This document shows, in pieces, positions 1-11,369 of a stretch of 64,000 nucleotides of DNA. Each line of letters begins with the position of its first letter. Within the stretch, counting starts at the first letter, position 1. The position numbers were made by a program, and so were the translations under genes. The stretch is from Epiperipatus broadwayi (lineage: Eukaryota; Onychophora; Udeonychophora; Euonychophora; Peripatidae), in NCBI GenBank assembly GCA_028023455.1, contig JAQFVV010000013.1, positions 2,668,001 to 2,732,000 on the forward strand. Reading direction: 5' to 3'. A model generated the notes under the pieces. It did not search any database. It was not told where the DNA came from and saw only the letters and a program-made list of their open reading frames with translations.

Positions 1-30
1 ATGTATTAAGACAATATGATATAAACCTAA

Positions 31-316
31 CAAAACATCATATGATCAACATTTCATATGCTTATATAGGCTGTTAATAACACTAGCAAACTCTCCATAC
101 ATTAGTGCCTGCTGGAGTGTTGCATTAGATCCTAAGATCTAGGTGCAGTGTTCTCAAATCCAAGGCTCCTCACTGATGAAAGCCACAAGCTAGAAACTAG
201 TTTAGGGATATTGGATGAGTAGGCCCAAGATAGGGATTTTATGCACAAAACTAACCTGCATCCATTGATTACAAAGGCTCGCACTTGGTGGCATCATTAT
301 ATGAAGAGTTTGCTAG
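31..316 (+). mobile_element. Hammerhead-carrying short element, family 1 (copy a)
   Basis: Non-coding repeat that recurs at 4015-5200 and 39519-39879. It opens with a sequence that is the inverted form of the family's 3' tail (the ATCATATGATCAAC region) and then jumps to the body at TGCTGGAG. The body carries the ribozyme region and the segment ending in a degenerate form of GCACTGAGTGGCACTAC. The right end is truncated near 316 and I see no clear target-site duplication. The small open frame overlapping its right end is not a gene. Confidence 0.75.
158..217 (+). ncRNA. Hammerhead ribozyme, type I, slightly decayed
   Basis: CTGATGA lies at 173-179 and GAAA at 193-196. Between them AGC/GCT pairs around a CACAA loop, with an A-A mismatch next to the core. 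Stem III is AC-TA-GT, and the residue before the cleavage site is T202. Stem I pairs ATCCAA with TTGGAT, plus an inner helix containing one C-A mismatch. The core is intact, but the helix change and U at the cleavage position suggest weaker activity than the 39.7 kb copy. Confidence 0.75.
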
Positions 317-3300
317 TATAATAGGATATATTGAATATAAAGTGATTTACACATTTATATTTGATGTGAAAGTTGTCAGCTCTTATTCATTTAAATATAA
401 ACTACTCTATTTTTTTTCTCTATTGAATGGAATTTTTTTTCTTATGATAATAATTAATATTTTGACAAACACATTGGCGCTCTTGGACGAAACATCAATT
501 ATTATCATGAGAATAAAACTTTTCCATTAAAAAAAAAAACAACAGAATACAATAATTTATCTTTATAGTTAACAATCATTTATAAATGAAATAAACATAA
601 AAGTAGATTTTTTTTTAAAAAAAGGATGAAGACGGATTTACAGTTTATAAAACACTTTTTTTTTTTTTAGTTTAAACTTTTAATTAAATCACAAACTTAC
701 AACAAAAATGAAAATAGTTAACATTTTCAGTAAAGTTGTATCATAAATACATTAAATATAACACTTTAAGTGACAAACCAAAACTGAAGTTAATGTTGTA
801 CAATTTATTCTATAGTAATACTAATTATATAAATAAATATTAAGCCACAGAAAATTTACAGTGTAACTAGCATCCTTGACAGCATATAATTCTATTTTAT
901 ATAAGAAAATTGGAAAATAGAATGCATCTGCTATTCAGAAAAGTGGATATACCATAACCTGATTTAATCTTTATTTATATAATTGATATTAGTATAATTG
1001 ATTTTATAAGATTAATTTCAATTTCTTTTTATTAAATATATTTGTACAATGAGATAAAGATTCATTATATAGCTTTAAAATTGAGATGCAAAGAAAGGGA
1101 AGCAATGATAAATCACCACTGATAAAGATCACAGTATTCTATTGCCTCATTACTCAACTTCCCATCAGTTACAGAATTTAAAATATATACACATCTATTG
1201 ACAATTTATTCAGAACATCTTTTTCAGTGTTGTTAATTTTTTTTTGATATTTGAGCATTCAAAGACTTATTTAAAAATGTGTATTCTCTATTTTATCACA
1301 CTTTCTATTTATCAATTTCATTTCTTAGCATATTACTAAAATTCTTATAAATAATTATTCCCTCTATTCAGATTCAGCTGTTTATTACTCTACTTTACAA
1401 GCAAAGCTATCTTTCACATATGTCTGCTTTTGACAAGTTCTACACTTGTTTAATTTGAGCTTTTTTATTAATATTTTTTTAATTGTTATATCTTGTCATT
1501 TCTACAATCATAGAATTACATTACAATATTTGTTGATATCTAAATGAGCTTACGTATTTTTAAATATATTCATTTACTATTATTATATCCAAACACAACC
1601 TAAAATACTTGTGTATATATCCATGTACACATTTTTTCTTATATTGAAATGTATTTGAAAATCATAAAATGTTTGATACAATAATTTATTATTAGGAATG
1701 ATACATTTACAATTAGCAAACTGTTTTTAATTAAAAAATTAAATAATCTATCACTCTGCCCAAATTTACCAACAATAATTCCTCATGGCATTATCTCCAT
1801 CATCAGAATCGTATTCTTTTGTATTAAAGTGGCTGCTTTAATTAGCATGACTGCATTAGTCCAACATTAAGCCACCTGATTTTAAATTCATCATTCACTA
1901 TTATTACATTCTTTTACATTATATTTATTTTAATGGCCCCATCCCATTCTAATTCACCTGAAATATGCCAAAATTGCATGTAACTATTTGATAATACTTC
2001 TATTAAATCTGACTTGATTCTGGAATGCAGAGTTTAAATAACTTTCTGTTACTTGCTAAAAAACATTCAACAGCTTTTAAAAACAATTGAAAAAGTCAAG
2101 ACTTCTAGCAAATGAACTGTTGTTTGAAATCATTTCACGATTCACTTTCAAATTATTATTTCAGTTTATCTTTTAAAATTTATAAAATGTTACATTGCCT
2201 ATTTAAAATGTAAATATTCTCGACAATTAAAAAAAGACTACTTTTAATCAATTTTACACTTGACTCATTTAATTCATGATTAATTATAATGTCATATTAT
2301 TAAATCTTTGTTTCAGAGTTGCTATAATTAATGGAATTAGTATTTTTAAACATAATATAGTACTTACTAACAGTGAATTAAAAAAAAAAATTTGTAATGA
2401 AATAAAATTTATAAGAATTGTTTTTGAAATCAATATCTTAAAATATTTTAAAGCAGATTTAACAGTTTATTAAATGATGAAATATCAGGACATCTTAAAC
2501 ATTTTGTATAATCTAAAAATACATTAAATTATTTTAAAAATTTAAACTAAGTTCAGATTTATATGAGTTAAATATATCTGAAGATCAAATACTATTTCAG
2601 TTATCTAAATGAAAGAAGTGATTCTGCAGAATATTGAATGTGAGAATTAAGAAAAACATCCGTTAAATATTTTATTTAGATTTAAACTTTAAATGAAGAA
2701 AAAAAGGAAAAACTTGTAACATATGCTGTTAGAGAATAAGTTGGATGAATAGTTACAAATATAAAAATATTGAAAAAAATAAATAAATAGTAATCTAAGA
2801 ATTGTGAAGAAATTGTATAAAGTAAAAGAAAAGAATGATTCATAATCTTAAAGAAAAGGCCACATATGAGTGTATGAAAAAGCAATGGGAGATAGATTTA
2901 GAGGAAATGATCATCACATATTAACAACTTGATATAATGTATGTTTTTAATACTAGAAAAAAAGATGTTATATTCTTCATATCAAAATCAACAACATATA
3001 TTCAGAATAATAACAATAAAAAAATATTCCAACATTATTTCCAGTAGATTATTCTTCTTCACTAAGTCTACAAAAAGCAAATACATACTTGAAATATTGG
3101 TTGAGCATACTTTTAATTTTCTTTACTAAGACTTTATTTCTTTATTTGCTATTTTAATATTGTATATATACCACATCAATTTTAACAGATTTATTACCTA
3201 TAGCAAAGTTATAAAAGCCCAACATTAAAAATTTTCCTCATTCAAAATAAAATGTATAATAATAATAAAAAAATTTAATCTACCTTAAAATAATTGAAAT

Positions 3301-4004
3301 GTTTAACTAAGAAATTTATCATTTCATTAACAGGAAAAAATTTTCTGCAATTAACTGATTAACAATTATAAATCCTCTAATACACAACCTAATAAACAAA
3401 AAAAAATATCTTTTTCAATAATTCCTCTTGTAGATTATAATATGATTCCATGTGTAAACGCTAACATTATGGATATATATAATAAGATGTATACAATAGT
3501 ATTTAAAAATATAGATTTGTTCTTGAATTCATAAAGTATATCAAAATAAATTTCTTTCCACACGAAATCATTTTTTCTTGTTTTGTAATTTTACTTATTT
3601 AATTTTTTAATAAGTAAATAAATATTTACTAAGAAAATTAATATTGACATAATAGAAAAAATTATAAATATGGCAAAAAATGACAACTATCATCAATGAT
3701 AATGTAATTAAAAAATTAATTATGGTTACTTGGGTTATAGAAGAAAAAGAGTATGTAGCAACTCACATGGGTAAAAAGCTGTTGATTACAATTGCTTTCA
3801 ACAAATTAAAAGACTGATTTAATAAATAAATAAAAGTCACTGCATTATATCATGAAAGTTTTAAAACTCAGATTTACAAGAGATTTTTAAAAATATTGAA
3901 GATTAAATTGTACTATTAGTACTTATATATTGGATTATTTCAATCAACTAATATTAAGTACTGAATGTCTTTAGAAAAAATTAACTTTATTTAAATTTTC
4001 CATT
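317..4004. other. AT-rich intergenic DNA, nothing recognised
   Basis: Long A and T runs, TA-rich stretches and only short chance open frames. A CTGATGA on the minus strand near 1800 has no GAAA partner. I see no coding region, RNA gene or element end here. Confidence 0.6.
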
Positions 4005-4097
4005 TACATTCAACTGCGAAAATCCACACAGTGCAAGCCAGAGTAATCAATGGATGCAAGAAGGTTTGTGCATAAAATCCCTATCTAGTGCCTATTC

Positions 4098-4156
4098 ATC
4101 CAATATCCCCAGACTAGTTAATAGCTTGTGGTGTTCATCAGTGAGGAGCCTTGGAT
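4098..4156 (-). pseudogene. Broken hammerhead ribozyme, family 1
   Basis: TCATCAG at 4135-4141 is the minus-strand CTGATGA, and stem I arms ATCCAA and TTGGAT are present. The GAAA element has become TTAA and stem II is mismatched, so the core should be inactive. Confidence 0.7.
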
Positions 4157-4544
4157 CTGAGATCAGCGCACCTAGATCTTAGGATCTAATTCAACTCTCC
4201 AGCAGCCACCATTTATCTCTACTTAACTACAAAACTATGAGTCTAAAATTGGAAAACATAAAATTTTCAATCCAAGCTCATAAGCTTATATAGTCATATA
4301 GGTCTGACCTTAGCTGAATGCCCACACATTTTGGTGTCTCTGGTTCTTTAATAACCATAACCACCACTATCCTATTAAGCTGGATTGGTATTAAACCACT
4401 AAACATCACATGAACATTTCTAATGCTTGCTCAAGCTGTTAAAACAAGCAAAATTCTCTATTTAGTAGTGCCACTCAGTGCAAGTCAGAGTAATCAATGG
4501 GTGCAAGAAGGTTTGTGCATAAAATTCCTATCTAGTGCCTACTC

Positions 4545-4603
4545 ATCCAATATCCCCAGACTAGTTTCTAGCTTGTGGCTTTCATCAGTGAGGAGCCTTG
4601 GAT
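4545..4603 (-). ncRNA. Hammerhead ribozyme, type I, family 1
   Basis: Minus-strand CTGATGA is at 4588-4582 and GAAA at 4568-4565. Stem II is AGC/GCT with a CACAA loop and an A-A mismatch beside the core. Stem III is AC-TA-GT, with C as the residue before cleavage. Stem I has an inner TCCTCA/TGGGGA helix, an internal loop and an outer ATCCAA/TTGGAT helix. All core nucleotides are present. Confidence 0.85.
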
Positions 4604-4984
4604 TCGAGAGCACTGCACCTAGATTTTAGGATCTAATGCAAACCTCCAGCAGCAACCTATATGACTATCTAAGCTTATGAGCTTAGATTGAAAATATTAT
4701 TGTTTTCCCATTTTAGACTCGTAGTTTTGTAGTTAAGTAGAGATAAAAGCTGCTGGAAGGTTGTATTAGGAGCCTTAGATCTGAGAGCATTGCGCCTAGA
4801 TCTTAGGATTTAATGCAACCCTCCAACAGCCATCTTTTATCTCTACTTTACTACAAAACTATGAGTCTAAAATTTCATTAAAAACATAATAATATTTTCA
4901 ATTTAAGCTCATAAACTTATATAGTCATATAGGTGGCTGCTGGAGGGTTGCATTAGAACCTAAGATCTAGGTACAGTGCTCTCA

Positions 4985-5045
4985 GATCCAAGGCTCCTCA
5001 CTGATGAAAGCCACAAGCTAGAAACTAGTCTAGGAATACTGGATG
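4985..5045 (+). ncRNA. Hammerhead ribozyme, type I, family 1, stem I worn
   Basis: CTGATGA at 5001-5007 and GAAA at 5021-5024 are intact. Stem II and stem III match the copy at 4545-4603, with C5030 before the cleavage site. The 3' arm of stem I has changed (TAGGAATACTGGAT instead of TGGGGATATTGGAT), which adds mismatches to both helices. Confidence 0.75.
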
Positions 5046-5210
5046 AGTAGGCCCTAGATAGGGGTTTTATGCATAAACCTTCTTTCATCCATTGATTATT
5101 CTAGCTTGCACTGAGTGCACTACCATATGAAGAGTTTTGCCTGTTTTAACAGCTTGAGCAAGCATAAGAAATGGTGATCATGTGATGTTTAGTGGTTTAA
5201 TACATTCAAC

Positions 5211-5395
5211 AGTCAGTAATAGTACACAGGTTAGTAATATGTATTATGTTTCAAGAGTTATTATTCTCCTCAAGAGTTGTTCGTCTGACCAGTGATACTA
5301 CTAGCTTCGGAATTAGACCTGGACCCTTAGATTCTTAAATATTGAATTTTAAGATAACACTCTAACCAAATGAGCCATCCTGAAAATTAATTTCA
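5211..5395 (-). mobile_element. tRNA-like plus hammerhead-like short element (family 3)
   Basis: On the minus strand a box A-like TGGCTCATTTGG (5377-5366) and a box B-like GGTCTAATTCC (5319-5309) are followed by a hammerhead-like block, TTGAGGA (5273-5267) then GAAAC (5252-5248). The same order and the same 58 nt box spacing occur at 57573-57718, after a PLE endonuclease. The first core C is T here and stem II is weak, so this copy is probably inactive. It abuts the family 1 cluster directly. Confidence 0.55.
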
Positions 5396-5399
5396 CCAT

Positions 5400-6203
5400 T
5401 CATTCATATATATATATAGTTCTCATGGTTCTTTTCTATCCTTTATTCGTTATTTCTTAATTTTATATAGTTGTCTTTTTTTTTCCTACATTAAAAACTC
5501 ATCCAATAAACACTTCATAAATCTTACCAATAAAAAATTTTTTTTTCTAAATATATATATATTGTTTCATTTAACTAAATCTAACTTTATCTACACAGCT
5601 TTTTTCCTAACCAATGTCCCAATTAATTTCCTTTTATTTTATAATTTCTGTAAATATACTCCTTTCAATCCTAGCAAAGAAAAAAAAAATTCCTATATAA
5701 AAGAGACCTTAAATCATATCAATTTCACAAAATAGAATATTAGCCCTATGACATCATGCAATATAGAAATAAAAATATATCAATTATCACTTTTTTTTCT
5801 TTTATATAAGGAACTATAAGAAAATAGTAAAATATCCAACAAGAAATAGATTTCAGTTTCATATGAGTTTACAAGAAATTAATGAATTTAATGCTAATTT
5901 TTTGGAGTATTGCACTACAAAATAGTTGAATTGTTTATTTTTTCTAAATTAAAAGTAGCAACAATGATGTCTATAGAATGAAAAAGAAAAATCTTTTATA
6001 ACTAATTGAGGTTGAAAATGAATGCTTACTTTAAGATTAAAGGAACTACAAAAATGTGATTAAAAAAAACAAATAACTGATAAAATTAAGACACATTCAT
6101 CATGAACTTCACAAACAACATACATTTTTGGCTAATTTATAATTAAAATGCTAATTCAAATATTTTTTTAGTAGATGTTTAAACTAAAGTCTCACTAGTT
6201 TGC
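5400..6203. other. AT-rich DNA, nothing recognised
   Basis: Low-complexity AT-rich sequence with a short TA run near 5407. No coding or RNA signal that I can support. Confidence 0.55.
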
Positions 6204-6353
6204 CTTTTTTATTTAATAATAGAAACACACAGGCTTATTATATACCTGTGTCTATATATGTAATATATAGGGTATATGAGGATAGACTTTCACACCACCC
6301 TCCACTCTATCTCATAACACTGATATACTTGAACAAATATATGTCGAAAAGAT

Positions 6354-6414
6354 AAATAATCACCAATATACGTATTTCATGCTAAACCAGCAATCATCAG
6401 TTGGTCCAGATTAC
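6354..6414 (-). ncRNA. Hammerhead ribozyme, type I, family 2
   Basis: Minus-strand CTGATGA is at 6400-6394 and GAAA at 6378-6375. Stem II is TGCT/AGCA with a GGTTT loop and a T-T mismatch beside the core. Stem III is ATA-CG-TAT, with A before the cleavage point between 6367 and 6366. Stem I is ACCAA/TTGGT, then a TGG bulge, then TAATC/GATTA. All invariant core bases are present. Confidence 0.85.
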
Positions 6415-6980
6415 CATCTCCACACATATATGCTATAAGTGCTCAGATATAAATTAAGATAGCCAATCCTCATACATTAATGAACAGGCTTCAATCTACT
6501 TCACACATCAACTCTTCAACCGTCCATCCAATTGAAAATCTGATGATGGAATGCTCAAATGCCACCCTGAGGCCAAGATTCTTGTCAATCCATTAAATAC
6601 ATATACAAGGGATGAACAGACATCTCTACTATGTAATAATTGAAACACACAGGCTTATTATATACCTGTGTCTATATATGTAATATATAGGGTATATGAG
6701 CACAGACTTTCACATGACCCACCACTCTCCACACTATCTCATAACACTGATACACTTGAACACACATATACATGAGGGGTCAGATTGACCTTAGGTCAAC
6801 ATTGGTGTGACAAGAATCTTGGCCCCAGGGTGGCCTTTGAGCATTCAATCATCAGATTTTCAATTGGATGGACGGTTGAAGAGTTGTAGTGTGGAGTAGA
6901 TTGAAGCCTGTCCATTAAAGTATGAGGATTGGTTATCTTAATATATATCTGAGCACTTATAGCATATATGTGTAGATATG

Positions 6981-7039
6981 GTAATCTGGACCAACTGATG
7001 ATTGTTGGTTTAGCATGAAATACATGTATTGGTGATTAT
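6981..7039 (+). ncRNA. Hammerhead ribozyme, type I, family 2
   Basis: CTGATGA is at 6995-7001, GAAA at 7017-7020, and cleavage is predicted after A7028. Stem I pairs ACCAA with TTGGT and GTAATC with GATTAT around a TGG bulge. Stem III is short (A-U, U-G, A-U, two-base loop). Stem II is TGTT/AGCA with one wobble and the T-T mismatch next to the core. This copy is inverted relative to the one at 6354-6414. Confidence 0.8.
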
Positions 7040-7118
7040 TTATCTTTTCAACATATATGTGTTCAAGTGTATCAGTGTTATGAGATAGTGTGGAGAGTGG
7101 TGGGTCTTTTTTATTTAA

Positions 7119-7685
7119 TTAAATTTAGAAAATGACTTATGATATTAATAATTAAAACACGTTTTAAAATCAAAATATGTGAATGCTTAAACAGATTTTA
7201 ATAGCTTAAAAAAAAAATTCAAACTAAAAATCTAAAAGATATATTTCAAATATATATTATCTAACTACTGTTTTTTTTCTGTATCTACAATGTGAAAGTA
7301 ATATTGTAAAAAAAACATAATAACTGAACAATAAACAATTTGATACATGTTACATGATCATACAATTCATTAATTATATTTAATCCAAGCACAAGGCAAT
7401 ATTAGTGATTACAGATTTTTGAAAAAATTTATTCGTAATATATATACGTTTTAAGATCAATATTATTTTAATTTAGCATAACTTTGGTAACTTTAAAATG
7501 TTAATTGAAAGTTCAAAATATTTTTTAATAGGATACTTAATCTAATATCTTTGTAATTCATTTTTTTCTGTAGAAGTCTCTATTTGATTATTTTTCAAAA
7601 ATAACTTATGATATTTAGGAATAAAATTGATATTTTAAAATCAAAATAACATCTGTATATTCAAAAACATTTTAACAATTTAAGA
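7119..7685. other. AT-rich DNA, nothing recognised
   Basis: Low-complexity AT-rich sequence between two family 2 insertions. No supported gene or RNA. Confidence 0.55.
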
Positions 7686-7689
7686 TTTG

Positions 7690-8097
7690 AAATACAGGCA
7701 TTCTTATACCTGGAACTTAATTGTAAATATAGGGAATTTGAACTCAGACTTTCAAGCAATCTTCAACTATCCACATTATCTCATACTATTGATAAACATG
7801 ACCACATGCATATAAAAAATATTAATAATCACCAATATATATATATTTTGTGCTGAACCAACACTCATGAGTTGGTCCAGATTATCATCTTCCACACACA
7901 TATATAATCAGTACTCAGTTTATATTAAAATACCAAATCTTTATACTTTAATGAACAGGCTTCAATCTACTCCAACCTTCGACTCTTCAGCCATCAATAC
8001 CATTGAAAATATGATAGAATGCCCAAATCCTATGCTGATGCCAATATTGTTGTAATGCTCAGGTTCACCTCAAGTCACTCTGACCCCTCATGTATAG
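7690..8097 (-). mobile_element. Family 2 hammerhead element, older single copy
   Basis: A diverged minus-strand copy of the family at 6218-7104, running from a degenerate form of the AGGGGTCAG start (8090s) to the CAGGTATAAGAATGCCTG end (about 7695). Downstream of the ribozyme on the minus strand is GAGTTCAAATTCC, which resembles a pol III B box, but I see no convincing A box. The small plus-strand open frame inside it is not a gene. Confidence 0.7.
7824..7886 (-). pseudogene. Decayed hammerhead ribozyme, family 2
   Basis: The core reads CTCATGA (7871-7865), with the essential G changed to C, and GAAA has become AAAA, so it should be inactive. It is useful for comparison: its stem II starts with a canonical G-C pair where the younger copies have T-T, and stem I is conserved. 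Confidence 0.7.
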
Positions 8098-8631
8098 CAC
8101 AGTATCCATTTAAGTAAAATATTTTATAAAGTAAAAGTATTAAACATATATTTCAAATGTATATATTTTTTTTCTATATGAATATATACATATTTTTTTA
8201 AAAAGCTAAATATAATAAATATGACTTGACATGTGTTTAATTAAAAATTGTATGTACATTCACATTATCGTAATGCAAATTTATTTATTGAAAAAAATTC
8301 ATTTGTTATGTTAATGTTCATCAGAAGATAGTATTATAATATCCACACATCACCAGATTTTGTAGTTTTTGTCTTTGATCAATGAGGATTTAAATTCAAA
8401 GCTATTTTTTATTTTTTTATATTATTCAGCTAGTAGCATGAAATTGTAAAATATTCTATGATTTTAAACCAAAGCCTATTTGCTGGCATAGTTGTAAGTA
8501 AATATCTGACACCATAATTTTAGAAACTTCAATTTTAAGTGGGAAACATATCTGGAAATTTGGAAATTATAATAGTAGTATCTGGTACTCATTAATTAGT
8601 CATATAAAATGTTACTGGTATATTAAAAAAT

Positions 8632-9137
8632 AAAATGGATATTATAAAACATGAATGTTTTATAAATGACTATCCTAAGATAAAGATTTGTTTTGTAATA
8701 GAAATTTTAAAAATAAATAAGGTTAATAATAAGAAAAATAAAATAATGTATATTGGTTTTAATGTATCACAATATTTGTTTATTAATACGATTAGTATGA
8801 TAAAGAAAAAAAATGTTTAAATTTATTGATTAATGATAATAATGATTATAATGTTTTAGAGATAATAAATTCAGTTCAAATTATTAGATGTTTAGATTGT
8901 TTTAAGGTTTATGGGGATATTTCATATATTCGAATAACAAAAAATAAATTAAGTTCTAGATTAAAGCAACATTTGAATGATAGGAATTCTGTAATTTATG
9001 AGCATATGAATCAATTGGGACATAAAGATTTTAAAATAGAATCATTGGAATGTATTAAATCATATTATGAGAGAATTATAAACAAGGGTATTTATATAAA
9101 TGAAATGAAGCCAGTGATAAACAGATTTTTAAAATGA
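8632..9137 (+). pseudogene. Penelope-like element fragment, RT end and GIY-YIG endonuclease
   Basis: Two frames, 8635-8820 and 8826-9137, join across a stop or frameshift. Together they match the minus-strand PLE at 41485-42773: DIIKHECFINDYP is followed by YIGFNVSQYLFI, then the endonuclease region with CLDCF, Y-x-R in place of YVG, NKLSSRLKQHL, and EHMNQLGHKDF further on. PLE endonucleases of the GIY-YIG type cut target DNA to prime reverse transcription. The reverse transcriptase core is missing. The second Y/G of the GIY-YIG pair is altered, so I call it dead. Confidence 0.75.
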
Positions 9138-9839
9138 AGAAAGAAAAATAATGGTTTTTTGTTTAATGATTTAATTAGTGTGGAATTTGTAATTTAATAA
9201 TTATAAGGGGGAATGAATTAATTAAATAGGGTATTTAAGGAATGAATTTAGGGAGTGAGTTTAAAAGAAATTTAAAGTTATAGAGGGAAGAGATGAAAGG
9301 TAATATAAATTTTTGTTTTTTATTTTTGTTTACTTTTTACTGATAATTTGTATTATTTTTTATATTTTATTTATAGTTTTTTAAAATTATTTAAAATTTT
9401 TACTTATTGGATAAATGATATATTTGTATTTATATGTGTTACTATTTTTATGTATATTTTAGTTGCCTTGAAAAAAACTATAATAGGATATAGTCAAAAG
9501 TTGGTGGAATATTTTATGCTATGGAATAATAATAGTTCATGTAATAAATTAAGTTTTATAAAGAAGAGGATATATATGTGTGTGAATTTATTTATTGGTG
9601 TTAACCTTCTAACCAAACAACAAAAGTAATGGATTTAATTTAAACAACTCAAATCAAAATGAAAAAGGCATTCAAATAAAATTACCTTTTAAAGCAATTA
9701 CTAAAATATGTAGATATAATAAAATATTGGAAAGATTATATAAAAGACTAGATTTCCAACAAAATTGGAAAAAAAAAGTGAAATTTTTAAAGATTATAAT
9801 ATATGGTGAAACTATATATATATTTTCCTCATGTGTCAT
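9138..9839. other. AT-rich DNA, possible PLE remnant
   Basis: Very T-rich, then A-rich. A frame at about 9637-9790 reads as a basic, lysine-rich segment (LPFKAITKICRYN then LYKRLDFQQNW) that may be more of the neighbouring PLE, but no motif decides this. The 93-codon frame at 9348-9629 is hydrophobic low-complexity sequence that I would not call a gene. Confidence 0.35.
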
Positions 9840-9920
9840 AGCATCAGCCAGGAAGCGAACCCGATAACCCGGAACAACTGCTTGTAAAGCAGCTGTCGCT
9901 GACCTCTCGACCACCAATGT
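9840..9920 (-). tRNA. tRNA-like sequence, anticodon position TAC (Val-like)
   Basis: On the minus strand a cloverleaf can be drawn: acceptor arm with 6 of 7 pairs (two wobbles), D stem GTCG/CGAC, anticodon stem GCTGC/GCAGT around TTTACAA giving anticodon TAC, and T arm TCGGG-TTCGCTT-CCTGG. Box A-like TGGTCGAGAGG and box B-like GGTTCGCTTCC are present. The variable region is about 12 nt, too long for an ordinary tRNA-Val, and the first acceptor pair is A-C. It may be the tRNA-derived head of a SINE or a tRNA pseudogene rather than a working gene. Confidence 0.45.
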
Positions 9921-9924
9921 TTGA

Positions 9925-11369
9925 TATGGTGAAAAATATTGGAGGATAAAATTGTGATGATTGCAAAAATGGAAACTATTTCAAGAACGCATGCAATAAA
10001 AATATTGTAAATAGAAAATATTTTTTCTTTATCTTTTTGGAAGCTATATGGATTTAAAAATGACAAAAGAACAAAGAATACTAAGAAATGGAGAAAAAGG
10101 GGGGTGGGTGAAATAGTGTATGCATTCATAAATTTAAAAAAAGGCATTAGACAAATTAAATAAGATACAAAAGCAGACATACTAAAAAATATTAGTCAGG
10201 AAATAAAAATACTATTATATATATAAAAAAGGAAAAAGCAATGATTCAATTTTAAAAAAATTAAGTATTAAAGAAAAATGTAACAATATACATGTTACTG
10301 CAGTTAGCTTATAATTGGACTCATGAAATGATAATAGAAAAAAAAGGCAATAGTTAAGAATCTTTGCTGGTCACTTTTTGAGTCTAATTAAAGAGCAATC
10401 AACAAGATCATTAGAGGCAGCTGGCATTGAATGTACTGATTTTTATACTTAATAATTATAAATTTACATACAATAGGAAACTATGAATTGGATAATGAAA
10501 CACATTGCGTTGAAATGCTGAAATATAAGAGTATAAAAACATGGGAGTTTAGCAATAAAAAGGCATGCAAATCATACTAATAAATTGAAATGTGCTATGC
10601 AACATTTTGACCTTGCTAATTTTCTTTCTTCAGATGTTACAATGTTAGGTCAGTTCACTTTAAAAAATTCAACTTTTCCATAGTTTTGAAAATTCATGTA
10701 TATATTCAAGTAGAGTGCAAAAACTTTTGAGGAAATGAAAAATACTATCATCTTATTATTTAAAATAAAAATAATCAAATGGATTCACTACTCAAAAGCT
10801 TACAAGAAAAAAATGATTATTTAAAATAATCATGTTATATACTGTGATGGTTATGTGTCTCATGGCATACAACCACATAGTAGGGTATGTGCACATATAT
10901 ATAAAGTTGAAGGTAGAAAAAAGAATGAACAGACAAAAAAAATTTGTAAATATTTTCTACATTCCACTGGAATAACAGTTAAGCATTAAATAATTTTGAA
11001 TTAAAAAAAAATTATTATAAATTAAACATTTAAAATGGTCTAATTAATATTTTATTCTGATTTTGAAATTAAAACAAGCACATTTTTATGTTAAAATAGA
11101 TATACTAGTAGTAATTATAAAAATTGAAGTATCTATTTTGATTAACAAACTTTTTTGTAATTAATGCCTGTATAACATATTTTGATAAAATTCCACCAAT
11201 TTGTTTTTCAAAGGATTAAGTTGAATTGAAAGAGTCATTAACTTTTTTAAAACAAGATAAGGAAACTTATTTATAAGTACTGTATTTTTTCCTCACCTTG
11301 ACTATAAAAAAATTGAAAAAAAAGATTAGGGGAGTTCTTTAAAGTTTTTAACAGTTTATAGATTGTGAC
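9925..11369. other. AT-rich DNA, nothing recognised
   Basis: A-rich low-complexity sequence with a short perfect inverted repeat near 10813-10830. No supported feature. Confidence 0.5.

Larger units (their letters stand above)
4015..5200. mobile_element. Compound cluster of family 1 hammerhead elements
   Basis: At least four partial copies lie side by side: minus-strand copies at about 4020-4330 and 4380-4640, a head-to-head rearranged piece at about 4650-4930 that has lost its ribozyme core, and a plus-strand copy at about 4930-5200. TACATTCAAC occurs at 4005-4014 and at 5201-5210, so the whole cluster looks like one insertion flanked by a 10 bp duplication. The junctions repeat the same palindromic joint (CAGCAGC next to the segment containing TATATGACTAT), which argues for a structured insertion or template switching rather than independent hits. 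Confidence 0.65.
6218..7104. mobile_element. Inverted dimer of family 2 hammerhead elements
   Basis: A minus-strand copy (about 6222-6600) is followed by a second 3' segment in the same orientation (6642-6770; the GAAACACACAGG start repeats with a 420 bp period) and then by a plus-strand copy (about 6771-7104). The 3' segment at 6716-6769 is a near-perfect inverted match, about 50 bp, to 7055-7105. TTTTTTATTTAAT occurs at 6205-6217 and 7106-7118, a 13 bp target-site duplication that makes the whole block one insertion. No protein is encoded. The B-box-like GTTCAAATTCC seen in the 7.7 kb copy is degenerate here. Confidence 0.75.

Noticed and set aside
285-530. 81-codon frame overlapping the end of a family 1 element
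   Set aside because: Low-complexity hydrophobic sequence crossing the element boundary; no motif or context for a gene.
1795-1815. CTGATGATGG on the minus strand
   Set aside because: No GAAA or stem II partner within reach; chance match.
9790-9840. ATGAGGA downstream of the tRNA-like sequence, as in family 3
   Set aside because: The matching position reads GTTTC rather than GAAAC, so no hammerhead core can form.
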